NCBI RefSeq assembly: GCF_048544455.1
Contig: NC_133538.1
Coordinates: 148,123,922 to 148,187,921 of the forward strand
Length of the DNA: 64,000 nt
Origin: Silene latifolia
Taxonomy: Eukaryota; Streptophyta; Magnoliopsida; Caryophyllales; Caryophyllaceae
Direction of reading: 5' to 3'
Part shown: positions 22,270 through 33,007 of the stretch, piece after piece
Layout: every line of letters begins with the position of its first letter
How positions within the stretch are numbered: position 1 is the first letter of the stretch
The notes under the pieces: generated by a model
Told to the model about the DNA's origin: nothing
Seen by the model: only the letters and a program-made list of their open reading frames with translations
Database searches by the model: none
Program-made: the position numbers and the translations under genes

Positions 22270-24044
22270 TGGTCGGACACTCGAGGAGGTTTAGTTTTCG
22301 GTACTTGTCGTTAGGAGCACCTAGACCAAAACACAATTTATAACTTCACAAACAACTCTACAATTAGTAAAGAGGCAAGTAAAGGTCGGATCCCAAGGGA
22401 CGGGAACTGAGATGAGATTTTCTATTGCAACTAGTGGTGTCTAAGGGTGTCACAATTTGGGGTTTGGAGTAGAAGATTACTAAACTAAATGGCAATGAAA
22501 GTTAACAAGCAAGATGAATTGAAAGGGATGTAAACAATTGATAAAAGGCACTAGGGTGTCATAGGGGATTCATGGGAATTGATCATACAAACATATTCTC
22601 AAATTATAAGCAAGCAATTATTGGTGTGATGGATCGAGTTGGTTTATATCTTACAATTCTAGGAAAGTTTGGGTCCCGGAGCCGAATCGATTAGATTTTA
22701 AAACACCTACAAGTCGAATTAATCTTCCCTACTCAACTATATACATGGTCTAATGAGACTCGAGTTGGTTTATGTCTTACAAGTCTCATTGAAAAGATAG
22801 GTGATGGGTAAAAAAATGCAAGGATTCATAGGCTCGCATTTCATCAAACATAACATGTGCACAAGTTGAGATCACAACAAGCAAGCAAATAAACTATGAA
22901 AGCATATTAATTTAAGCATGAATCATCCCCCATGTTGGTGTTCCCTAATTACCCATTAACCCTAGCTAAGGAAACTACTCACTCATTATCATGTTGAACA
23001 TGCTAGCAAGGTTGTCAATCATACCAACAAAGTAAAACATGATGAATAAATGAAAGTGATTAACAATAAATAAAAAGGGATTAAGAGAATTATACCTACT
23101 AATTAATGATTCCAATAATAAAGCAAAGAATAATACAAGTACTTGATGATAGATTGGAAGGTTGTCAATCTCCCAATAATAACCCAAATAATCTTCAATT
23201 ACCCAAAATAAAGGATGAACAAGAGAGAGATTAAGGAAATGAAACTTGTATTAAAACTTGATTAAATGTTGATTACAAGATTAAAGAGAGATTTGATTGA
23301 TATTAACTACACTAGAGATTTCTAAGAAGAACATGATCTTCTAATTAGCCTAATGGGTTTTTATAGTGGGGATTAGTTACATAGATTAGGGTTTACTAAG
23401 GGCTTAAATGACGATTAAGTCCTTGAGGAATCGCCGGTCTCTAGGGAGACTCCGGTCTCCTTTTCGCCGGTCTTAGAAAAATATGCGCATCCTTCCTTGA
23501 AGCTTGTAGAAGACGAAATAGCTGTCAGGGAATCCAGGCGTCCAGGGCACGGGACGAGCGGATTTGGGTGATTCTGGACGGGCGTCCAGATGGGGAAGAC
23601 AGGCGGATTTGGGGTGTTTTGGACGGGCGTCCACAGGGGGAAGACGCTCGGATTGTGGCTGCTGGACGGGCGGCTTGTGGACAATCCGCGCGGATTGTCT
23701 TACAGCTTCTTTCTTTCTTCTTTTCTTCCTTTTTCTTCATAAAATCCTTGAGGATTTCCTCGGGGATGCAAGGATCTTTTCTCATCATTACCCATCTACT
23801 ATAGTATGTACAAAGGCCTTCTAATCTTGTCTTCTCTTTGATGCTTGGTCATTGAATTCAATCAATTTAGCCTCATTTTGTCATAAAAATGCAAGGTTTG
23901 CACTCCTTTCCTACCAAGGACACAAAACCTCAAAGAATATGCAAAACAAAAGACTAACGACAATAAATGACCCAAATATGTACTAAAAAGCATGGGAACA
24001 AGGCTAATTCGGGGACTAATTATGCTCTAATTATGGTCACATCA
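22270..24044 (-). repeat. 5' LTR of element A
   Basis: This 1775-bp LTR is the partner of 12940-14720, with TG...CA ends and the primer site beside it. It carries a TATA-like CTATAAAAA (23358-23366, minus strand) that should drive transcription of the element, and a motif array at about 23535-23700 (GACGGGCG, GACGCTCG and variants) upstream of that box. Confidence 0.93.
23358..23366 (-). promoter_or_regulatory. TATA box of element A 5' LTR
   Basis: CTATAAAAA on the minus strand follows CCCCA, as CTATAAATA does in element B (33636-33644). The motif is conserved in position between two diverged elements, which supports it as the core promoter. Confidence 0.6.
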
Positions 24045-24049
24045 GTTAC

Positions 24050-26913
24050 TATGTACCCAGTTTATCTAAGAATATTATTTCTGTTTCCGTACTTGATAAA
24101 GACGGTTTTTCATTTTCAATAAAGGACAATAGCTGTATTTTCTCTTTTAATGAAATGGTTTATGGCAAAGCAGTTTCCATGAATGGAATTTATATCTTAG
24201 ATCAAACCACAGATATATTCCATGTGAATAATAAGAAATTAAAGGTTGGTTACAAAGATCAAACTTATCTATGACATTTTCGAATGGGACACATAAATGA
24301 AAAACGTGTAAAGAAACTCATTGAGAGTGGGATTATCCCCACATTTTATTTCTCATCATTTGGCACGTGTGAATCATGTCTTATCGGCAAAATGACTCGA
24401 ATTTTCTTCAAAGGTGTTGGAATGCGCGCTAATGACCTATTAGGACTCATACATACTGATGTATGTGGACCTATGTCAATCACCGCAAGAGACGGCTATA
24501 GATATTTTATCACTTTCACGGATGATTTGAGTAGATACGGATATGTCTACTTAATGAAGCATAAAAGTGAGTCTTTTGAAAAATTCAAGGAATACAAGAA
24601 TAAGGTTGAGAACCAACTGGGTAGAAAGGTTAAAGCACTCCGTTCAGATCGTGGTGGCGAATATCTTTCAAATGAGTTTGATCAACACCTTAAAGACTGT
24701 GGAATAGTTCTACAGTTAACTCCACCTGGAACACCTCAATTAAATGGTGTGTCCGAACGGAGAAATCGAACAATACTTGATATGGTTCGATCCATGATGA
24801 GTCACACGGTAGTACCTGATTCATTATGAGGTTTTTCTCTTTTGTCAGCTGCTCTTATACTTAACCGAAGTCCGTCTAAAGCTGTCGACAAGACTCCGTA
24901 TGAAATGTGGAAGGGAACGGTCCCTAACTTGTCCTTTATTCGGGTTTGGGGTTGCGAGGCTTATGTCAAGTGGAGACACGAGGATAAGCTCGTCCCGCGA
25001 TCGGTCAAGACATACTTTATTGGTTATCCAAAAGGAATATTTGGTCATTACTTCTATTCACCTACCGAACATTGAGTTTTTGTTGCGGCTAGTGCAAAGT
25101 TCTTAGAGAAAGAATTTCTCGAGAACAAGTCAAGTAATAGAACCTTCGAGCTGTCGGAGATTCAAGAACCAACAACCGAGGAACAGATGGAGGAAGATAT
25201 TCCTTCAACTAATGATACGGTTAACATTCCTCAGGAACCTAGGAGGTCGGGTAGAGTCTCTAATCCTCCAGACAGATACATTGGTATGGTCGAGGAAAAT
25301 GACGTCTTGCTCCTAGAGAGTAATGAACCCGCTACCTATAAAGGTGCCATGACCTGTTCCGACTCTAAGCTATGGCTTGAAGCCATGCAATCCGAGATGG
25401 ACTCCATGTATGAGAATGATGTATGGGATCTTGTTGATTTACATAACAAGGTACGACCTCTTCAGTGCAAATGGCTTTACAAAATAAAGCATTCTGTAGA
25501 CGGGCAACCAGATACCTATAAGGCACGACTAGTGACAAAAGGTTTCACTCAAGTGCACGGATTGCATTATGATGAAATTTTTGCACCCGTAGTTATGCTG
25601 CGTTCCATTCGTATAATCTTAGCGATTGCCGCTTTTCATGACTATGAAATTTGGCAGATGGATGTGAAAACCGCCTTCTTAAACGGTTATTTGGAGGAGG
25701 AATTGTACATGGTACAACCCGAAGGTTTCATAGATCCTGAAAATCTTAAGAAAGTGTGCAAGCTTAAACGTTCCATTTATGGACTTAAGCAAGCTTCTCG
25801 GAGTTGGAATCATCGTTTCGACCAGGTGATAAAAGAGTATGGTTTCACTCGATCGGTCGAGGAACCATGCTTATATGTCAAGTCGAGTGGGAGCAAGATT
25901 GTTTTCTTGATATTGTATGTCGATGACATACTCTTGATTGGGAATGACATTCCTCTCTTATCTTCGGTAAAAGGATGGTTGAAGAACCATTTCCAGATGA
26001 AGGATATGGGTGACGCACAACGCATATTGGGAATCCGTATCTATCGAGATAGATCACGACGGATGTTCTTGACAACGCATATTGGGAATCCGTCTTATTT
26101 AGATAATATTCTTGAAAGGTTCAGCATGACCAACTCCAAGAAGGGGAACCTTCCAATGACTTCTAGGATGCATTTGAGCAAGTCTCAGTCACCCAAGACA
26201 CCGGAAGGGGTTGAACGCATGAGTCGTGTTCCTTATGCATCAGCCATAGGATCAATCATATATGCCATGATATACACACGTCCAGACGTGGCATATGCAT
26301 TGAGTATGACGAGTCGGTACCAAGGCAATCCAGATGAAACACACTGGATGGCTATGAAAAACATCCTTAAGTACCTACAGAGAACTAGGGATTGGGCATT
26401 GACTTATGGAGGAGATAATAAGCTATGTGCAATCGGTTACGCAGATGCTAGCTTCCAATTGGATCGAGATGATTCGAAATCTCAGTCTGGATTTGTTTTT
26501 ACTCTCAATGGTGCTGCGGTCAGCTGGAAAAGTTCCAAACAGGAAGTTGTAGCAGATTCTACCACTGAATCCGAGTACTATGCCGCTTCAGAAGCAGCAA
26601 AGGAAGCTATATGGATGCGTCAATTCTTACAAGGACTAACCATAGTTCCTAGTTCGAATGACCCAATCACCATCTATTGTGATAATAGAGGTGCCATCTT
26701 CCAGGCCAAGGAGCCTAAGTCTAGCAACAAGTCTAGACATGTACATCGGAAGGCTCACCTGATCCATGATTACGTGGAGTAAGAGGAGATAGTGATTGAC
26801 AAGATAGCTTCGGATGACAACATCGCGGATCCTCTCACTAAACCATTGAAATATGATAAGTATGAAGGGCACGTTATTTCCATGGGAATTAAACGTGTTC
26901 CTGAGTTGTAGTA
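24050..26913 (+). pseudogene. Copia pol: integrase, reverse transcriptase, RNase H
   Basis: This is the continuation of the copia frame after element A. It shows the GAG-pre-integrase zinc region (HINEKRV...CESCLIGKMTR), an integrase core with D in LIHTDVCGPM, D in LRSDRGGEYL and E in SERRNR, RT with KTAFLNGYLEEELYMVQPEG and catalytic LYVDDILLIG, and RNase H with GYADASFQ, DSTTESEYYA and IYCDNRGAI. It ends with DDNIADPLTKPLK, typical of the copia C-terminus. Stops occur at 24272, 24827, 25073 and 26780, all in one frame, with no frameshift. Two clearly replace Trp (TGG to TGA) and one probably an Arg codon (CGA to TGA). The catalytic residues are intact, so decay is recent. Confidence 0.94.
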
Positions 26914-27608
26914 GTTGATTATAGATTCGATACATTTTCTTTTCATATGCTATTTATAACTTCAACGTATTATTTTCATATTTTGTTTTTCATGTGGATT
27001 GTACGACAACATTGAACGCCACAAAGTGAACTGAATTACATTATATTTGTTTTGGTCCGTAATCGCCTACATGAGCTGATAACTCTGGCTATTATATTGC
27101 GAGTTATAACGATACCTCATAGGACATTGTGACAACGTAATGGAGTCCTAAATGTTTAAAAACATTCGGTGCCAGGTCGTGGATTGGACGTCCATTGTGT
27201 TCCTAGAGTCGATTCTTTTGACTATCGACTGTATCTTGAGATCAAGGCAGTTTTTGGGTGACTTTGGTTTCTTTCTCATGGTTGACCGCAACAAGAGGCT
27301 AAGCAGTTTTTTACTGGGTCATTTCATACTGTGCTTGTATCTGCAGGATTCGAGTTGAAGAAAATATCCAACCTTTATCTGGTATAGTCATTTCTCAGGG
27401 CCACTCGAGGAGTTGTAACTGAAATGCATGGCCATGCTCGAATGATGATTCGTTTACCAGTTAAGTTACTCTCTAGTCGGGAAAACCACTCTTGATATTG
27501 ATCGCTTGTAAAATACGACCTTTGTGAATACGGATTTTGCAAATTGTTTTACATTGACTGGGAGAAATTAAGGATATGAGAATCGGTTATTGCACATACA
27601 CTTGTGAG
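26914..27608 (+). other. 3' untranslated region of the copia element
   Basis: About 700 bp lie between the pol end and the polypurine tract. No ORF is supported. Confidence 0.75.
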
Positions 27609-27622
27609 GACAAGTGGGAGAT
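27609..27622 (+). promoter_or_regulatory. Polypurine tract of the copia element
   Basis: GACAAGTGGGAGAT lies directly before the 3' LTR. AAGTGGGAGA is the usual copia plus-strand primer site, and the same motif flanks the LTR of element E. Confidence 0.85.
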
Positions 27623-28665
27623 TGTTGGAGCTACTGTCCTCCACAGTTAGTGTGATAACGTGTATAAATCTCTTATAGGTTAACTGGGTATACTTAGTAT
27701 TTTATCAGTTGATTAACGTTTACTAATAACGGTTGGCTTGCTAGAAGTTTGACGTTATTATCATACTGATGGCGGTGATCAACTGGTCCCTAAAAGTCAC
27801 ACCTAAAGGATGTGTTTGAGAGATGTGATTATATGAAAATATAATCACACTGATGCCTTATATGACTAAAAGGTTAGTCCATGTATTTGACTAAAAGGTT
27901 AGTCAATGTGATGATGAGTCGATTATTTAATACAATTAAATAATATCAGTTGAGACGAATTAATTGTTAATTCGTAAATTGAATATAAACAGCTATATTT
28001 AATTATTGTATATAATGTTATCTTAAACGAATTAAGATGTTAATTCGTAATTAAACATAAACGTTATATTTAATTAGAAAATTATAAATATGCGATATTT
28101 ATAGTTAATGTATATATTATACGATATTGTCATAATAAATGATGACGAACCGGTATTAAGTGTGTGGACTTATTAATACGTGAGGACATAAATGACAATT
28201 GATAATTATACACATTTTATACAAATATGATAACAACCTAAAATAAGAAGATTTTCTTCTTATTTTTTTTTTTGGGTTGTTACACGGTTCAAAGAAGGGA
28301 GAAAAATAAGAAAAAAATCTTCCTCTCTTTTCTCCTCTTGTTACACGGTTATAAGGAGAGAGAGGGGGATTATTTTACTTACTTGATTTTTCTTAAAAAC
28401 TCTCATCACAAAAAACCCTAAATATTATTTAGGAATTAGGGTTCCTTCTCTACAAAAAAGGGGGCATTTCTCGGAGCATTTTGGGTGCAACGATTAGGAG
28501 AATATCGATCTCGATATTTGTTCTTAGGCCAAATTGCTAGGACTGAAGGTTAATTCTAATCTCTATTCTTTTGTTTATACAATTCGTTTATGACTAGCAA
28601 TTTCATATTTCATAATTTCGTTATAATCCGAATTTTCTTGATGAAATATACCGATATTTCGCACA
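27623..28665 (+). repeat. 3' LTR of the copia element
   Basis: It starts TGTTGGAGCTACTGTCCTCC and ends ATATTTCGCACA. It aligns with 8752-9788 over its length and is followed by GGAAC, the TSD partner of GGAAG at 8747-8751. Confidence 0.93.
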
Positions 28666-29198
28666 GGAACCATTGTGAAAGATGTTTTAAGAAGGGAAGA
28701 GAGTATTTATGATGAATTTTTTTAATATATCTCACAATGGTATGCTTTTACCAATTGTGGTATGTCGGTTATGTTGCTGAGGAACATAAACCCCGTAAGA
28801 TGATTTTGTAATAGGACTTGGTTTAGTATCAGTCGCCTTGGAAAATTCATATCATTTTAAATAATCTCGTCATAAATACTCTCTGCCCTTCTTAAAACAT
28901 CTTCCACCCTGCTTCCTAGGGGTCAAAATTTTATAACTTTGACCATTAGTATGCTGAAAATCATGGTCAAACTACTGAATTGACGATAGTAGTTTGGTAG
29001 GTCGGTTATGTTTTGGAGGAACATAAACCCCGTAAGATGATTATGTAATGGGACTTGGTTTAGTATTAGTCGCTTTGGAAAATTCATAGTAAGAGGAGGA
29101 AATACTCGTAATTTTATTGGAATTCAGTTTGGGTATGATTTTGTGAGAAGTTTATAAGGAGTAAATACTCTTAATTGTAGATAGACAAGGTAAAATTC
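28666..29198. repeat. Rest of the inverted repeat and a 90-bp direct repeat
   Basis: AAGATGTTTTAAGAAGGG at about 28679-28696 recurs in reverse complement at about 28890-28907, and the arm continues to about 28995, pairing with 8660-8751. Separately, a block beginning GTCGGTTATGTT and running through AACATAAACCCCGTAAGATG occurs twice in direct orientation (28764-28853 and 29001-29090), about 237 bp apart. No gene is seen. It looks like a composite of small fold-back elements. Confidence 0.75.
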
Positions 29199-29915
29199 GA
29201 AAAAAGTGGTAAATTGCCCATAAACGTTTGCTACTACGTGCAATTAAACCCCTTAAGTATTAAAAAGTACCAAATAAACCCTAAACGTCTTTGTTAATGT
29301 GCAATTAGATTCACTTACGTATTTCTGGCTTTCAACTCCTCGTAAAAATCCGAGGTGACACCGGAACGTAGCTTTATAAATTTATTAAAATAGAAGTCCC
29401 TTACATATCCCTCGACAGATCAAGCTCTACCGTTATCTTCTAGACCTGTAACAAGAATTTGCAAAATAGAGAACCCATTTAACCATTTTTTGCCTTAAAA
29501 TTATTTACTTATGTCCGGAAAGCTCCACTTTTGATATGAGTCCAAGGAAGTGGAATTATAGTTGAACATGCTTGTATATGTGAACTGTGTTATTGACTAG
29601 AGTGGAAAAACACAGGTGCAGTTGCTTTGAAAGAAATTGACAAAGAGATAATTAGCGGGAGAACATATTCGCCTTACTGGTGGTAACTAAGCGTATATGG
29701 TCATCGTGAGGAGCAGCTACTGAATTTATAAGAGAGGGGAGAAAAGAATCCTTTTAGTTGTGTCGGGGGGAGAACAAGGTTTATATTTTAGTACATTAAT
29801 TAAGTAATTTTTCGGTTCCACATTGGATTTTCCGGGTGATATGTAGCATGAAATGTATAAGTAGACTAAATTGCACATTAGTTAAAATGTTTGGGGTTAA
29901 TTTGTTCCTTCTAAA

Positions 29916-29961
<46 letters not shown>

Positions 29962-31764
29962 ACAGCTGTGAAGAAAGAGTTTTACATTATAGGGGCACGG
30001 CTTACTAAACCATACCTATAGGCTACAACATAAAACACTAGATTACTACTAATCACATAAACTAAAACAAGGTAAAGATTGCATCGGTTAAGAAAATAGT
30101 GCTGATGGCGTAAGACGGAAGTCTGAACACGCTCTTCAAAATCCAAATCTACCCCAATCGCTAATGGATGATCAACGCCGGCCCAAGGAAAATACCCATC
30201 TTTGTTTGTCTTGATAGATGTAGCGTCGGAGAAATACCTGCAACAAAATCCAAGGAAGGGTCTCGGAGATTCATCTCCTTGGCTGTGAAAATCTTCCTCA
30301 GAAAGCCAACAAGCCTCCATAAACTCATTGTTACTCATCTTTATTGATACAACTTCGGAGAAATACCTGCAACAAGACCTAAGAGAGCGTCTCGGAGATT
30401 CATCTCCTTGATTGTTATACACCTTATCTGGAAACCAACTAACCTCTTGATCCAACGAGAGAGAACAAAGTGCACTTACGGCCGAAGGACGTAGAAAGAA
30501 AAGGCGGAAAACAGACCACAAAAATCTGTCTCCAAAGGAGAGCAAACTCCTACACTTTAGGAAACAACTCCCGCTGACCAGAACCTTGTAACCAAGAGGA
30601 GCGGATAAAAAGGTAGAAAACAAAGGGGGAAACCATGTAAATATTCCCCCAACCAAAACCAACTCAGGAGACCGAAGTGAGTTGGGCTCAACACTATCCC
30701 GATGCAAAGTACCATTCATACGAATTACTCCGGGGGAAAGGGGACAGGACACCCCAAACCATCCCCCAGAGCTTATTATTTGAGATAATAAAAAACAGGA
30801 AAAGACGTAAACCCACATAAATCAGTGGTGAAACCACCGCATCCGACCCACCATCAACACTACCCAAGAACCCGACTCCACCCTACCCAGCACCTCTCCA
30901 ACAGACGTGACAAAACCCCAGCCAAGACGACACGCCAATCCATGAAACAAACGGCCCCAACCTGCCATCACGAGGAACCCGAACAGACCCCAAAACCGAA
31001 GACATAGACCGAGACTCCAAATTCCAACAAGACCCCCCCAGGACCATCGGCATGCAAGCAACCAAAAAACGACACAGACCGACACGAAAACCAGAAAATG
31101 GAACCGATCGGTGGGGGAAGGGGCAAGGGGAAGGGGAAACACCAAATCGTCCCAAAAACTAGCTCCACAAACAAAAACAACAAGATGAGTAAAACTCATC
31201 GACCAAACCAGAAAACCACACTGTGACCCGGACAACCAAGAGGAACATACCAGGGGTGGGGGAAAGGGGCGAGGGAGAGGGGAACACCCCTGGGCAAGCA
31301 AGGCTTCGATGACAGGACAGGGGAATGGAGGAACGGACCGACCTCGGAGCACCGACACGACAACCAACACCACGGCCAGCCGGGCGAACATGGCAGAGAC
31401 GAGCGTCGTCAAGGAGGAGTGCGCGATCAAGGCTTAGAGGGCAGAAACAGAAAAGGGAGAGGAACAATCACCGGAGATAGGTCCAAAGGTGAACCCATCT
31501 CCGGCGAAAGGGTAGGAGGAGCAGAGGGGAAGTGTGATGTGGGGGAGGCGGCGGAACAATGAAAAAATTAGGGTTAGTTTTGTGTTTTTTTTTAGAGAGA
31601 GGAGAGAGCAAAGTTTAGAGAGAGGTTGTAATTAATTGTTTGCCATGAATTGTTAATACTTGGATTATTCGTCGATGGTATTGCGTCCTTGGCTCCTTCT
31701 AAAAGTTAAGGGGTTTAACTGCATGTAATAGCAAACGTTTGGGGACAATTTGCCACTTTGCCCA
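29199..31764. mobile_element. Mutator-like TIR element, non-autonomous, TSD about GTAAAATTY
   Basis: The left terminus (about 29199-29312) contains CAAACGTTTGCTA-like and AATTAAACCCCTTAA blocks, which recur in reverse complement on the right. The right arm is split by a retroposon: its inner part is about 29862-29919 and its outer part 31708-31764. The arms are over 100 bp. The flanks are GTAAAATTC (29190-29198) and GTAAAATTT (31765-31773), a 9-bp duplication with one mismatch, the length Mutator-like elements make. Without the retroposon the element is about 0.78 kb and has no transposase. Confidence 0.75.
29920..31693 (-). mobile_element. Poly(A) retroposon, 1.77 kb, 14-bp TSD, no recognised ORF
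   Basis: On the minus strand a sequence of about 1.73 kb ends in a run of about 40 A (plus-strand T at 29918-29960). It is flanked by the 14-bp duplication TCCTTCTAAAAGTT (29906-29919 and 31694-31707), the hallmark of L1-type target-primed insertion. It carries two open stretches on the minus strand (30822-31430 and 29982-30818), neither with a known domain. The second contains a repeated peptide (QGDESPR, then CCRYFS, then SIK, twice). The 5' part is C-rich with AACCCTAAT near the start, like a plant 5' UTR. It is either a processed copy of a host transcript or a non-autonomous LINE-dependent family. Confidence 0.8.
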
Positions 31765-31790
31765 GTAAAATTTTGTTGTAATAGATCTAA

Positions 31791-31975
31791 CATTTTCTCT
31801 AAACGCACTAAACATATATAATTATTATACATGTTGTTTTACGTAACACCATTCAATTTTACGTGGTTGTTGTAGGTTAAAATTCTGATACATTTTATCT
31901 AAACACACTTTTTTTTGTACAATTTCTCTAAACACACTAAATATATATAAATATGATACATGTTTTACGTAACAC
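31791..31975 (+). repeat. Direct repeat of about 57 bp
   Basis: 31791-31850 (TTCTCTAAACGCACTAAACA and onward to TTTTACGTAACAC) recurs at 31921-31975 with small changes. The second copy ends exactly where element D begins. No gene is present. Confidence 0.7.
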
Positions 31976-32275
31976 TGATGTAGGTGATAATTACGCACAT
32001 TTAGTCCCCTAACTAACCTAATTTTTCATAATAATATAGCATTTCATAGCCATTTTATTCGTCAATTGCTTCCTATTTGCTTTCCTAGTGCATTTCATAT
32101 GTCTTGTAGGAAAGAAGATAAATGAGGCGGAATTCCCGTCTCTCGCGCATAATCGGAAGCTTGTTGATGATCTTGGACAGACTAGTATGAAGAGGAGGCA
32201 AGAATGGTGACCAAGGATGATAGGAATAAGGAGTATATGGAAGCATCATAAGCATAGAAGCAAAAGGAGAAGAAT
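31976..32275 (+). repeat. 5' LTR fragment of element D
   Basis: It aligns with 46825-47121 (TTTCATAGCCATTTTATTCG, GAAAGAAGATAAATGA and so on) and then ends abruptly. The junction to ORF1 carries TGCATGAGGTGACATATCTT at 32276-32295, a copy of ORF1 sequence found 91 bp further on (32367-32386). Confidence 0.88.
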
Positions 32276-33007
32276 TGCATGAGGTGACATATCTTGGATA
32301 AACTTGGTATAGAAAGTCAAACGGAGTCTTTCTTTAGAGGAATGGGTCTTGAGACAATGTTTAATATGCATGAGGTGACATATCTTAGCCTCACATTGGA
32401 GTTTTTGTGTAGTCTTAGAGTTTTTGAAGGAGAAAGATATGGGGTATGTTTGGAATTTCAGTTGTGTAATGAAACCCATCAAATGCATCTGGGTACTTTT
32501 CGTGGATGTTTTGGTCTTGAAATACCCGAGACCGACCTTGAGAAACACATAGGGTTCACGGAGTCACACTTGTGGAGAGCGATTACTGGTTTGGAATTAA
32601 ATGGTTTTAAGAGGTGTCATGCTTTCTATATTCATCATCCGGTCATTAGAGTGTGGCATCAATTTATTGCAGGGATTACCAATGGTAGGAGTGACACGGA
32701 AAGCGTTAGTCAACTTGACATGACTTTCCTAGAGTCTTATTTGAATGTCCAAGGATTATCAAACTACAACTTTAACCCCGCACTTGAGTTGCTTCTCCGG
32801 TTTCGAGCTCTAGCAAGGGGTACGACTAAGTCCAAGCAAATTGTGATTGGTGCCCATGTGACTAGGATGGCCAATGTGTTATGTCTGGGGTTCAATGATG
32901 ATGAGAGATATATAGCTCTACCCGGGGATACTTTGATTGATGAAAAGGCTATCTTTCGGTTTCACAAATGGTGCAAGTATAATGAGTCGGGAAGCATTGA
33001 TTGGTAC
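32276..33007 (+). pseudogene. ATHILA ORF1-like gene of element D, 5' part
   Basis: The open frame from 32294 encodes the central domain of the same family as ORF1 in A and B: TYLSLTLEFLCSLRV, HHPVIRVWHQFIAGI and a later segment RMANVLCLGFNDDERYIALP not seen in A or B. The true N-terminus was lost in the deletion that fused the 5' LTR to this gene. The frame runs straight into element B at 33007 and resumes at 44032 in phase. The protein is clearly diverged from A and B, so D is a separate lineage. Function is unknown. Confidence 0.8.

Larger units (their letters stand above)
12940..24044 (-). mobile_element. Element A: Athila-like non-autonomous gypsy element, 11.1 kb, TSD GTTAC
   Basis: Both ends and a perfect 5-bp duplication (GTTAC, 12935-12939 and 24045-24049) are visible. 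On the minus strand the order is: 5' LTR (22270-24044), tRNA-Asp primer site, gag-protease, a motif array, an ATHILA ORF1-like gene, a 2-kb 3' untranslated region, a polypurine tract and the 3' LTR (12940-14720). No RT, RNase H or integrase motif occurs between protease and ORF1. Element B has the same layout, so the absence is a feature of the family. It could only transpose with enzymes from a related autonomous element (inference). Confidence 0.93.
8752..28665 (+). mobile_element. Full-length Ty1/copia retrotransposon (TNT1-like), split by element A
   Basis: The element has two LTRs (8752-9788 and 27623-28665), both starting TGTTGGAGCT and ending CA, a tRNA-Met primer site, a long leader, a single gag-pol frame with domains in copia order (Gag, protease, integrase, RT, RNase H) and a polypurine tract. 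The flanks are GGAAG (8747-8751) and GGAAC (28666-28670), a 5-bp TSD with one mismatch. Without element A and its duplicated GTTAC the length is about 8.8 kb. Phase is kept across element A, so A inserted into a frame that had suffered no indel. Confidence 0.93.

Noticed and set aside
30822-31430. 202-codon open frame that looks like a hydrophobic membrane protein
   Set aside because: It comes from reading a G/T-rich strand of the retroposon, several other frames are open at the same place, and no family is recognised. I treat it as composition, not a gene.
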